A DNA stretch of 6,816 nucleotides. Source: Candidatus Saccharimonadota bacterium. Its GTDB lineage: Bacteria; Patescibacteriota; Saccharimonadia; Saccharimonadales; Saccharimonadaceae. The translations under genes were made by a program, and so were the position numbers. How positions within the stretch are numbered: position 1 is the stretch's first letter; the number at the start of each line of letters is the position of its first letter. Location: assembly GCA_905373315.1 (NCBI GenBank), contig CAJPSL010000023.1, positions 1 through 6,816 on the forward strand. Reading direction: 5' to 3'. This document shows positions 1 to 4,787 of this stretch, piece after piece. The notes beneath the pieces are model-generated. The model saw nothing but the letters and a program-made list of their open reading frames with translations. It did not search any database and was not told the origin of the DNA.

Positions 1-26
1 GCGCTGGTATGTCCACAGAGTTACCG

Positions 27-35
27 TGGTATAAT
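27..35 (+). promoter_or_regulatory. Extended -10 promoter of the tRNA-Arg / bPH2 unit
   Basis: A perfect TATAAT (30-35) is preceded by TG at 27-28, giving a TGn-TATAAT extended -10. I see no good -35 hexamer 16-18 bp upstream. The usual 7-base spacing puts the transcription start near position 42, one or two bases before the mature tRNA 5' end at 44, so the 5' leader would be almost absent. The same TGn-10 architecture recurs at four other promoters in the window. Confidence 0.8.
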
Positions 36-43
36 AGTAATAT

Positions 44-120
44 GCCTCGGTAGCTCAACTGGATAGAGCAGATCCGTCCTAAGGATAAGGTTGTAGGTTC
101 GACTCCTGCCCGGGGTACCA
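44..120 (+). tRNA. tRNA-Arg (anticodon CCU)
   Basis: A full cloverleaf can be folded by hand. The acceptor stem GCCTCGG/CCGGGGT (44-50 with 110-116) includes two G-U pairs. The D stem is GCTC/GAGC, the T stem GTAGG/CCTGC with loop TTCGACT, the discriminator A117, and CCA is encoded at 118-120. The anticodon loop GTCCTAA (76-82) carries CCT at 78-80, reading the rare Arg codon AGG. The anticodon arm is slightly odd: the first pair of the stem (27-43) is a G-A mismatch, and position 32 is G where a pyrimidine is usual. The downstream coding gene starts only six bases after CCA, so tRNA and mRNA almost certainly share one primary transcript. Confidence 0.95.
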
Positions 121-126
121 TAGACT

Positions 127-660
127 ATGACAAAGAAGACTAAAACAGTTAAGGCTTTTGATGGCCAACGCGATGGCGAGGAGTTGTTGTTTGTATTTCG
201 TCGCCACATTATTGCCATGCGCAAAGGTTTCTATTGTCTGCTATTACCGATGACATTTGGTGCAGTACCGTTCTTGATTTGGCAAAGCAACCTCGAACTG
301 CTGTGGGTATTCTTTGGTAGCTTTATCTTTGGGCTGTTGTTGTTTATTTATCATTTTCTCATGTGGTTTTTTACCTACTTCATCGTGACGGATCGGCGAA
401 TTCGCCAGGTTACGCAACGTGGGTTCTTTGGTAAGGATGTTGTAGAATTGCAACTACGAAAAATTCAAACTATCAGTTATAATATCCCAGGGTTCAGCGG
501 CGAAATGTTCAAGTTTGGAACGATTATTATTCAAACATTTGTCGGTGATCTTGTGATTAAGAATGTGGAACACCCAAATAAAATTTACAACATGTTGCAA
601 GATGCAGTAGAAATAGCGAATGAAAGGAATAGTCATGATCAAGAAAGCACTGAAGCGTAA
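127..660 (+). CDS. Membrane protein with bacterial PH (bPH2/DUF304-like) domain
   Basis: The protein has 177 residues. A cytosolic N-terminus containing FDGQRDGEELLFVFRRH leads into two membrane spans (about 34-52 and 57-82). A bacterial PH-type domain (about 84-165) follows, with the family's characteristic YFIVTDRRI entry strand and a later V-ELQLRKIQTI segment. Such proteins are common membrane-associated scaffolds in Gram-positives and CPR bacteria; the precise role is unknown. The start is fixed because an in-frame TAG (121-123) lies directly after the tRNA CCA and ATG 127 is the only start before the conserved N-terminal block. There is no Shine-Dalgarno in the six-base gap. Its 3' end overlaps the next gene by 26 bp and carries that gene's ribosome binding site, so the two are probably translationally coupled. 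Family assignment is good; function is not known. Confidence 0.85.
   Translation: MTKKTKTVKAFDGQRDGEELLFVFRRHIIAMRKGFYCLLLPMTFGAVPFLIWQSNLELLWVFFGSFIFGLLLFIYHFLMWFFTYFIVTDRRIRQVTQRGFFGKDVVELQLRKIQTISYNIPGFSGEMFKFGTIIIQTFVGDLVIKNVEHPNKIYNMLQDAVEIANERNSHDQESTEA
623..628 (+). promoter_or_regulatory. Shine-Dalgarno fixing the SurA-like gene start at 635
   Basis: AAAGGA lies six bases before ATG 635. The in-frame ATG at 620 is longer by five codons, but this ribosome binding site would then fall inside its coding sequence and no SD precedes it. Position 635 is therefore the better start. The site sits within the end of the bPH2 gene. Confidence 0.75.
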
Positions 661-1621
661 GTCAGAAAAGTCGAAAAAAGTACCGACGCGTATCACTAAC
701 GATACGGTCGCTGAACATCGTGAGAAGATTCTGGCGGGTGGTCGTAAGCACAAGTACCCAATTCAATACACCAGGCACCGGTTGGTGTGGAACGCTATAT
801 TCATTGGACTTGGAACAGCAATCTTGATGACGGTGTTTGTGTGGGTTCAGCTTTACATTTGGCGTGACACAGGGGATGTCGCTTATCGCATCACGCGCAC
901 TATACCACTGCCTGTGGCGTCCATCGAAGGTGCAACAGTTCGCTATAGTGACTATTTACGATACTACCGCAGTACATTAGCTTCCCTAGAATCAGTCAAT
1001 CGTCTGGGTGGTGATGATAAGGTGAAGTTTCAACGACAACAGTCCATGGACTTAGTTGTAAAAATTACATACGCAAAGAAAATTGCTCAAGAAAAGGGAA
1101 TTACAGTATCAGATTCTGAGATTGATGCAGCGTTGCAACGGCATAAGCGCGGACTTTCTGATGCTTCGTATGATGCTGCCGTTCGTAAGACATTGGGATT
1201 GTCTCTCGCTGAGATGAAAGAAAACCTTCGAGATAGCCTAATCACTAGTAAAGTATCCTTTGCTGTTGATGACAAGGCAACCAACCTGGTTTCTGCTATA
1301 GATGGAGCCATAAAATCAGGTAAAAGCTTGGCAGATATTGCGACAGAACATGGTCAATCAGTGCAATATGTTGCCGACATGTCAGTTGGCAAGGATAATG
1401 CTGACGGCATCACTGAACAGGCTCTGAAAATTGAACCGGGAACCACTTCAGAAGCCAAGCAGACGGTTTCTGGCGACGGCTACTACTTTATCCGTGTTGA
1501 TGAGCGAACTGATAGTTCTGTGAAGTATAGCTACATCCATGTGCCACTGACGGTATTTAAGGCTAAAGTTGATACATTTAAGACTGAAAAGAAGGCTACC
1601 TACTACATTTCTCTTGATTGA
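635..1621 (+). CDS. Membrane-anchored SurA N-terminal / parvulin-like protein
   Basis: The protein has 328 residues. A very basic cytosolic N-terminus (about 1-49, many K/R) precedes one membrane anchor (about 51-75), so the rest should lie outside the membrane. Residues about 92-215 look like a SurA/PrsA N-terminal helical chaperone domain: a VASIEGATVRYSDYLRYY-type opening, then a long KKIAQEKGITVSDSEIDAAL helix pair. Residues about 215-300 resemble a degenerate PpiC/parvulin domain, with SGKSLADIATEHG, an EPGTTSEAKQTVSGDGYYFIRV segment and a closing IHVP. The usual GGxLG signature is not visible, so isomerase activity is doubtful. Its likely role is folding or quality control of exported proteins, by analogy with PrsA/SurA. 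It overlaps the preceding bPH2 gene by 26 bp. Its TGA stop lies within the -35 box of the next promoter. Confidence 0.75.
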   Translation: MIKKALKRKSEKSKKVPTRITNDTVAEHREKILAGGRKHKYPIQYTRHRLVWNAIFIGLGTAILMTVFVWVQLYIWRDTGDVAYRITRTIPLPVASIEGATVRYSDYLRYYRSTLASLESVNRLGGDDKVKFQRQQSMDLVVKITYAKKIAQEKGITVSDSEIDAALQRHKRGLSDASYDAAVRKTLGLSLAEMKENLRDSLITSKVSFAVDDKATNLVSAIDGAIKSGKSLADIATEHGQSVQYVADMSVGKDNADGITEQALKIEPGTTSEAKQTVSGDGYYFIRVDERTDSSVKYSYIHVPLTVFKAKVDTFKTEKKATYYISLD

Positions 1622-1645
1622 AAAATAATCCACATCTGATATAAT
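1618..1645 (+). promoter_or_regulatory. Sigma70-type promoter of the tRNA-Thr / glycosyltransferase unit
   Basis: TTGAAA (1618-1623) and TATAAT (1640-1645) are separated by 16 bp, and TG at 1637-1638 makes an extended -10. The -35 box overlaps the TGA stop of the preceding gene. The predicted start near 1652 gives a tRNA 5' leader of about ten bases. Confidence 0.85.
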
Positions 1646-1661
1646 TATGCGGAGGAGTCTT

Positions 1662-1737
1662 GCCGCTGTAGCTCAGTCGGTAGAGCGGCGCTTTCGTAAA
1701 GCGTAGGCCACCGGTTCGAATCCGGTCAGCGGCTCCA
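1662..1737 (+). tRNA. tRNA-Thr (anticodon CGU)
   Basis: The cloverleaf is clean. The acceptor GCCGCTG/CAGCGGC (1662-1668 with 1727-1733) is fully paired. The D stem is GCTC/GAGC and the T stem ACCGG/CCGGT with loop TTCGAAT. The anticodon loop TTCGTAA (1693-1699) carries CGT at 1695-1697, reading ACG. The discriminator base is T1734 and CCA is encoded at 1735-1737, so the mature 3' end is UCCA. That end is complementary to the UGGA of the T-box upstream of thrS in this window. A coding gene begins seven bases after CCA. Confidence 0.96.
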
Positions 1738-1744
1738 TAGTAGT

Positions 1745-2122
1745 ATGAAACAAGAGATAACGACGAGTATTAAGACTATTATGAACGACCGCTGGTTGGC
1801 CGGTTTGATAATTTTTAACATCATTTTTGCCGTCATCGTCGTGATCGTTTTGGCGGCTCACATAAAACCGCGTGAAACACAGGTTATCACCCAATATAGT
1901 GCCTTTGGTATCACAAGTCTATATAGAGACTATTGGTACACACTGTGGTTTTATGCTTTGCTGGAAGTTGTTGCTATTCTGGGGCACAGTATTCTTGCAG
2001 TTAAACTAGTGAAGCTGGAGCGTCGTCATCTTGGCTTAGCTCTAGCCTGGGGAACTATTGGCTTTTCAGCCATCCTCTTATTGTTTGCATTACCAATATT
2101 ACGAATTGCTTCATTTGGATAA
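1745..2122 (+). CDS. Small three-span membrane protein, unknown function
   Basis: The protein has 125 residues and three predicted membrane segments (about 17-39, 64-88 and 97-121). Between the first two lies a conserved-looking polar stretch, KPRETQVITQYSAFG. I do not recognise the family. ATG 1745 is the first start after an in-frame TAA inside the tRNA anticodon loop (1697-1699); a second candidate is the ATG at 1781 (Met13), just before the first span. Neither has a Shine-Dalgarno. The 1745 start lies seven bases after the tRNA-Thr CCA, so tRNA processing would leave an almost leaderless mRNA. The glycosyltransferase begins five bases after its stop. A role as membrane partner or accessory subunit of that enzyme is a guess from this position alone. 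Confidence 0.75.
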   Translation: MKQEITTSIKTIMNDRWLAGLIIFNIIFAVIVVIVLAAHIKPRETQVITQYSAFGITSLYRDYWYTLWFYALLEVVAILGHSILAVKLVKLERRHLGLALAWGTIGFSAILLLFALPILRIASFG

Positions 2123-2127
2123 ATGAT

Positions 2128-3807
2128 ATGGATTTAGAAATACCTGTAGGCAAACGAAAACCATTCTACCGTTTCTTAGAGATGCTGCCTGGAATGCTGA
2201 GCTATGGCGTCATCATTCTATTAATTTTGCTATCAATTTTTAATCCATTGCTCGCTTCTGTGTATCTATTGGTCTTGATATCCATGGCTCTCATAAAGAT
2301 TTTTGGCATCAGCTATCATATGTTGGTTGGTCGTACAAACATGGAGAAAGCCTGTCAGGTAGACTGGTCGCAAAGGCTACATGACCTTGAAGATCCAGCA
2401 GCTGCTCATGCTAGGTTGTTTGCTACAAAAAACAAGCAGTTTGAATATAAGACCCATCTGAGAAACCTACAAAGTATCATTGATGAACCATCAGACTATC
2501 CTAAGCCCTCACAAATTTATAATGCAATCATTATGCCAGCATACAATGAGAGTATTGAAATTATTGAGCCCGCAGTTCAGTCGCTACTAGATACAACCTA
2601 TGATCTGTCGCGTCTCATTGTCGTATTTGCCTATGAGGAGCGCGGAGGCGCTGAAATTAAAAAAACCGCCGAGACACTACAAAAGAAATATAACGATGCG
2701 TTCCATTCGTTCCATATTGTTGAGCATCCAAAGGGCATAGAACATGAGGTGATAGGTAAGGGTGGCAACATCACGCATGCAGGGCGTTGGCTGAAAAGCT
2801 ATCTGGGTGACCTTGGGATAGATTTCTCTCAGGTGTTGGTCACCACAATGGACTGTGACAACAAACCACACCCCACCTATTTTGATTACATCACCTATGA
2901 ATACATTGTCTATAAAGATCGCAAGAACTTATCGTATCAGCCGATTGCATTGTTTACCAATAACATATGGGACGTGCCAGCACCTATGCGCGTGATCGCA
3001 ACGGGCAACTCATTTTGGAATATTGTTAGTTCAATGCGCCCATATGCTTTAAGGAATTTTGCATCACATGCGCAACCGATGGATGCGCTAGTGGAAATGG
3101 ATTTTTGGAGCGTCAGGACGATCGTTGAGGACGGGCACCAATATTGGCGTAGTTATTTCCATTTCGATGGTAAATACGGGGTAGTGCCAATATATGCACC
3201 AATCTATCAAGATGCAGTTTTGTCAGAAACGTATAAAAAGACGCTAAAGGCACAGTTTGTTCAGCTTCGTCGTTGGGCATATGGTGCCTCTGACGTTGCT
3301 TATGTAGGGTCTCGGGTGTTCAGTTCTAAGCGCCGAGCACCATTCTGGCCAAGTCTGACGCGTTTTTTGAGGTTATTGGACGGTCATGTCACATTAGCGT
3401 ACGTAGCGCTTGTAACGGCTTTCGGAGCGTGGTTACCACTTCTATTAAACCCAGAGGCAGTACGAAACATAGATGCCCATCAGTTGCCTGGTACGATCAG
3501 CTTATTACAGACTATTGCGATGCTTGGTATGGTGATTGCTATCTTTTCTTCATTTAAGATTTTACCGCCGCGCCCAGCGCGCTATAAGAAGCGACGTACT
3601 TTCTTGATGTTGATACAGTGGATCTTGATGCCAGTTACGTCTATTCTGTATAGCTCCATGGCGGCGTATGCTGCTCAAACGAAGCTAATGACGGGACGAT
3701 ATCTAGATAAGTTTGATGTTACCGAGAAACTAACCGTTGATATTAATGATCGATTGAAGGCAGAACGTAACCGGTCGAAGGACGACCAGGGCGGCGCTTC
3801 GAAATAA
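2128..3807 (+). CDS. Membrane-bound processive-type family 2 glycosyltransferase
   Basis: The protein has 559 residues and the layout of cellulose-synthase-like GT2 enzymes. Two N-terminal membrane spans (about 21-39 and 41-62) precede a cytosolic GT-A domain (about 130-400), and about three C-terminal spans follow (420-440, 456-478, 492-515). Catalytic motifs are present in order: PAYNE (137-141) for the nucleotide-sugar fold, DCD (242-244) for metal and donor binding, VED with the presumed catalytic base Asp335, and QLRRW (379-383), the Q-x-x-RW signature of processive enzymes. It probably transfers sugar from a nucleotide donor to a growing envelope polysaccharide or glycolipid; donor and product cannot be read from sequence. 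It starts at ATG 2128, with only a weak GGA (2117-2119) as SD, five bases after the small membrane gene. Its last 65 bp overlap the convergent NrdR-like gene. Confidence 0.88.
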   Translation: MDLEIPVGKRKPFYRFLEMLPGMLSYGVIILLILLSIFNPLLASVYLLVLISMALIKIFGISYHMLVGRTNMEKACQVDWSQRLHDLEDPAAAHARLFATKNKQFEYKTHLRNLQSIIDEPSDYPKPSQIYNAIIMPAYNESIEIIEPAVQSLLDTTYDLSRLIVVFAYEERGGAEIKKTAETLQKKYNDAFHSFHIVEHPKGIEHEVIGKGGNITHAGRWLKSYLGDLGIDFSQVLVTTMDCDNKPHPTYFDYITYEYIVYKDRKNLSYQPIALFTNNIWDVPAPMRVIATGNSFWNIVSSMRPYALRNFASHAQPMDALVEMDFWSVRTIVEDGHQYWRSYFHFDGKYGVVPIYAPIYQDAVLSETYKKTLKAQFVQLRRWAYGASDVAYVGSRVFSSKRRAPFWPSLTRFLRLLDGHVTLAYVALVTAFGAWLPLLLNPEAVRNIDAHQLPGTISLLQTIAMLGMVIAIFSSFKILPPRPARYKKRRTFLMLIQWILMPVTSILYSSMAAYAAQTKLMTGRYLDKFDVTEKLTVDINDRLKAERNRSKDDQGGASK

Positions 3808-4207
3808 GCAATTTGTGCTGGGCGGCGTACTGTATGGCTGCCACAGGGTCGTATCTAGTGAGTACAGTGTGAACTTCTTTGGTGATACTATCTACTGGTA
3901 TTGTTGCCATATTCTTAATGAGGAGATTTCTCTGAACAGTCTGTGCCAGATGAAAGCTATCATATTTCGCTGAATGGTCATTGTGTTGGAGGCTCTTTGC
4001 GATGCTGAGCGTCAATCTACCAATATTGAAAGGTTCCTCGGTTGTTTTTTTGACGACTGGTGTGTTATCAATTGAGGGATATTCATACGTAGTAAAAGTA
4101 GTGTGACAGTTGTCGCAAGATCTTCGCCGCCACAGCTGAGGGTACTTTTTATGCTTTCGTGAGTTTATCACACGAGTTTTGTTGTGAAAACAATTTATAC
4201 ATATCAT
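3743..4207 (-). CDS. nrdR: NrdR-type transcriptional repressor (divergent)
   Basis: The protein has 154 residues, the usual NrdR length. The N-terminal zinc ribbon has Cys3-x2-Cys6 and Cys31-x2-Cys34, flanked by the family's TRVINSR, WRRRSC and FTTYE. The ATP-cone follows, with VVKK (51-54) and EEPFNIGRL (57-65). NrdR represses ribonucleotide reductase genes when dATP fills the cone. Divergence is clear at the end: the usual YIRFASVYR-type segment is AIQYAAQHK here, and the last 20 or so residues form a basic tail with KRRPGRP. That tail is encoded in the 65-bp overlap with the glycosyltransferase 3' end. No Shine-Dalgarno precedes ATG 4207. A NrdR-box-like palindrome lies right at the start, suggesting autoregulation. 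No ribonucleotide reductase gene is in the window. Confidence in the family is high; whether the cone is functional is unknown. Confidence 0.87.
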   Translation of the reverse strand: MICINCFHNKTRVINSRKHKKYPQLWRRRSCDNCHTTFTTYEYPSIDNTPVVKKTTEEPFNIGRLTLSIAKSLQHNDHSAKYDSFHLAQTVQRNLLIKNMATIPVDSITKEVHTVLTRYDPVAAIQYAAQHKLLISKRRPGRPSTGYVLPSIDH

Positions 4208-4223
4208 GTCTATATATTGACAT
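4206..4223 (-). promoter_or_regulatory. NrdR-box-like palindrome at the nrdR start
   Basis: An 18-bp near-palindrome with arms ATGTC/GACAT encloses TATATATT. On the - strand its core reads CAATATATAG (4219-4210), matching every position of the NrdR-box core CwAtATaTwG. The outer arms differ from the consensus aca/tgt flanks. It overlaps the first two bases of the nrdR start codon. NrdR boxes usually come in tandem pairs about three helical turns apart; I see no second copy at that spacing. Confidence 0.5.
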
Positions 4224-4269
4224 AACGCTATTAAAAAATCTAGTGGAAAACCATAAGTGTGTAGTGGAT

Positions 4270-4302
4270 AAAGAAATATCCCCAGAGTTATTACTGGGGA
4301 TA
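4270..4302 (-). terminator. Rho-independent terminator of the 49-aa gene
   Basis: Read on the - strand, TATCCCCAG (4302-4294) pairs perfectly with CTGGGGATA (4285-4277) around an eight-base loop, followed by TTTCTTT. It begins 22 bases after the stop codon of the small ORF and precedes nrdR, so nrdR must have its own promoter in 4208-4276. I could not identify a convincing one there. Confidence 0.75.
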
Positions 4303-4324
4303 GGGGTGAAATGGTCTCTGATGG

Positions 4325-4474
4325 TTATTTTACTTTCTCGTTCATCCTGCAGTAGTTAGCACGAACTTCCTTGATCTGCTTGTCATATTCGAAATGGATA
4401 GTGATTTTGCTGAGAAGTGATGCGTCTTGTTTTTTTGATGACGCGATCACGTTAGTAGTGGCACGATTACTCAT
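4325..4474 (-). CDS. Small basic protein, 49 aa, probably leaderless mRNA
   Basis: This ORF of 50 codons runs from ATG (4474-4472) to TAA (4327-4325). The translation starts MSNRATTNVIASSKKQDASL and continues with a KITIHFEYDKQIKEVRANYC segment. It is Lys/Arg-rich, soluble, with a serine/alanine-rich start and a helix-prone C-terminal half with one Cys. I recognise no family. It looks real because it is framed by a good promoter whose expected start is at or one base before the ATG, and by a hairpin terminator 22 bases after the stop. Only a poor AAG lies upstream, so initiation would be leaderless. The alternative is that the unit makes a small RNA of roughly 200 nt and the ORF is incidental. 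Comparing synonymous and non-synonymous change in relatives would decide. Confidence 0.6.
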   Translation of the reverse strand: MSNRATTNVIASSKKQDASLLSKITIHFEYDKQIKEVRANYCRMNEKVK

Positions 4475-4481
4475 ATCTTAC

Positions 4482-4510
4482 ATATTAGCATAAATGGTTT
4501 AAAAAGTCAA
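4482..4510 (-). promoter_or_regulatory. Promoter of the 49-aa gene
   Basis: On the - strand TTGACT (4510-4505) and TAATAT (4487-4482) are 17 bp apart, with TG two positions before the -10 (extended -10). Seven bases separate the -10 from ATG 4474, so transcription should begin at or just before the start codon. Confidence 0.75.
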
Positions 4511-4519
4511 TAGAACAAT

Positions 4520-4554
4520 CTCACAATTGATATATCATGGTGTGAATATGTGAG
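4520..4554. repeat. Nested dyad symmetry upstream of the 49-aa gene promoter
   Basis: A perfect 10-bp palindrome TGATATATCA (4528-4537) is flanked by TCACA (4521-4525) and TGTGA (4541-4545), almost symmetrically. A second TGTGAG (4549-4554) also matches CTCACA (4520-4525). It lies about 10-45 bp upstream of the -35 box, a plausible operator position, but no regulator can be named. Confidence 0.4.
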
Positions 4555-4559
4555 TAAAT

Positions 4560-4583
4560 AAAAAAACACCCGTAAAGGTGCTT
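4560..4583 (-). terminator. Terminator of tRNA-Val
   Basis: On the - strand CACC (4580-4577) pairs with GGTG (4570-4567) around TTTACG. G-U and A-U pairs extend the stem into a run of seven T (4566-4560). It lies just five bases beyond the tRNA CCA and separates tRNA-Val from the small gene. Confidence 0.75.
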
Positions 4584-4587
4584 AGTG

Positions 4588-4664
4588 TGGTGGGCGATAT
4601 AGGATTCGAACCTATCACCTCAGCAACGTCAATGCTGCGCTCTAGCCAAATGAGCTAATCGCCC
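4588..4664 (-). tRNA. tRNA-Val (anticodon GAC)
   Basis: Read on the - strand, the acceptor GGGCGAT (4664-4658) pairs with ATCGCCC (4598-4592). The D stem is GCTC/GAGC, the anticodon stem CAGCA/TGCTG and the T stem ATAGG/CCTAT with loop TTCGAAT. The anticodon loop TTGACGT carries GAC, reading GUC and probably GUU. The discriminator is A and CCA is encoded (4590-4588). Unlike the two + strand tRNAs, it is monocistronic, with its own promoter and terminator. Confidence 0.95.
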
Positions 4665-4678
4665 CCGTGCTTGTACTG

Positions 4679-4707
4679 ATAGTATCAGAAATACTCCAAT
4701 CCTACAA
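4679..4707 (-). promoter_or_regulatory. Promoter of tRNA-Val
   Basis: On the - strand TTGTAG (4707-4702) and TACTAT (4684-4679) are separated by 17 bp, with TG one base before the -10. The predicted start is about eight bases before the tRNA. The match is moderate, but position and extended -10 agree with the other promoters here. It is divergent from the thrS promoter; 4708-4752 between them holds nothing I can identify. Confidence 0.6.
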
Positions 4708-4752
4708 GATATAGTGATTGTAGAGTGTTTAGTGATAGCAAAATAGCTTTTG

Positions 4753-4781
4753 TTGAGAGAGTTGCCATTAGCTGGTATAAT
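4753..4781 (+). promoter_or_regulatory. Sigma70-type promoter of thrS
   Basis: TTGAGA (4753-4758) and a perfect TATAAT (4776-4781) are exactly 17 bp apart, with TG at 4773-4774 (extended -10). Transcription should start near 4788, immediately before the first helix of the T-box, which leaves a structured leader of about 190 bases. Confidence 0.88.
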
Positions 4782-4787
4782 AACCGC

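Noticed and set aside
620..634. Upstream ATG at 620 as start of the SurA-like gene
   Set aside because: The only Shine-Dalgarno (AAAGGA 623-628) lies after it and is ideally spaced for ATG 635; the extra five codons are not needed.
1619..1621. UGA read as glycine (Gracilibacteria/SR1 code)
   Set aside because: No gene contains an in-frame TGA; the single TGA sits at the natural end of the SurA-like gene. The standard code fits everywhere.
1448..1894. Minus-strand ORFs across tRNA-Thr and its neighbours
   Set aside because: The one over the tRNA gives a peptide that is simply the tRNA complement plus antisense coding; such shadows are common around tRNAs. The same holds for 21-224 over tRNA-Arg.
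4277..4302. Hairpin as a plus-strand terminator or attachment site
   Set aside because: On the + strand it is followed by AGGGGTGAAATGG, with no U run and no + strand gene before it. On the - strand position and T-rich tail fit the small gene.
4159..4359. Plus-strand ORF of 66 codons
   Set aside because: It is antisense to nrdR, to the terminator hairpin and to the end of the small gene, with no promoter or SD.
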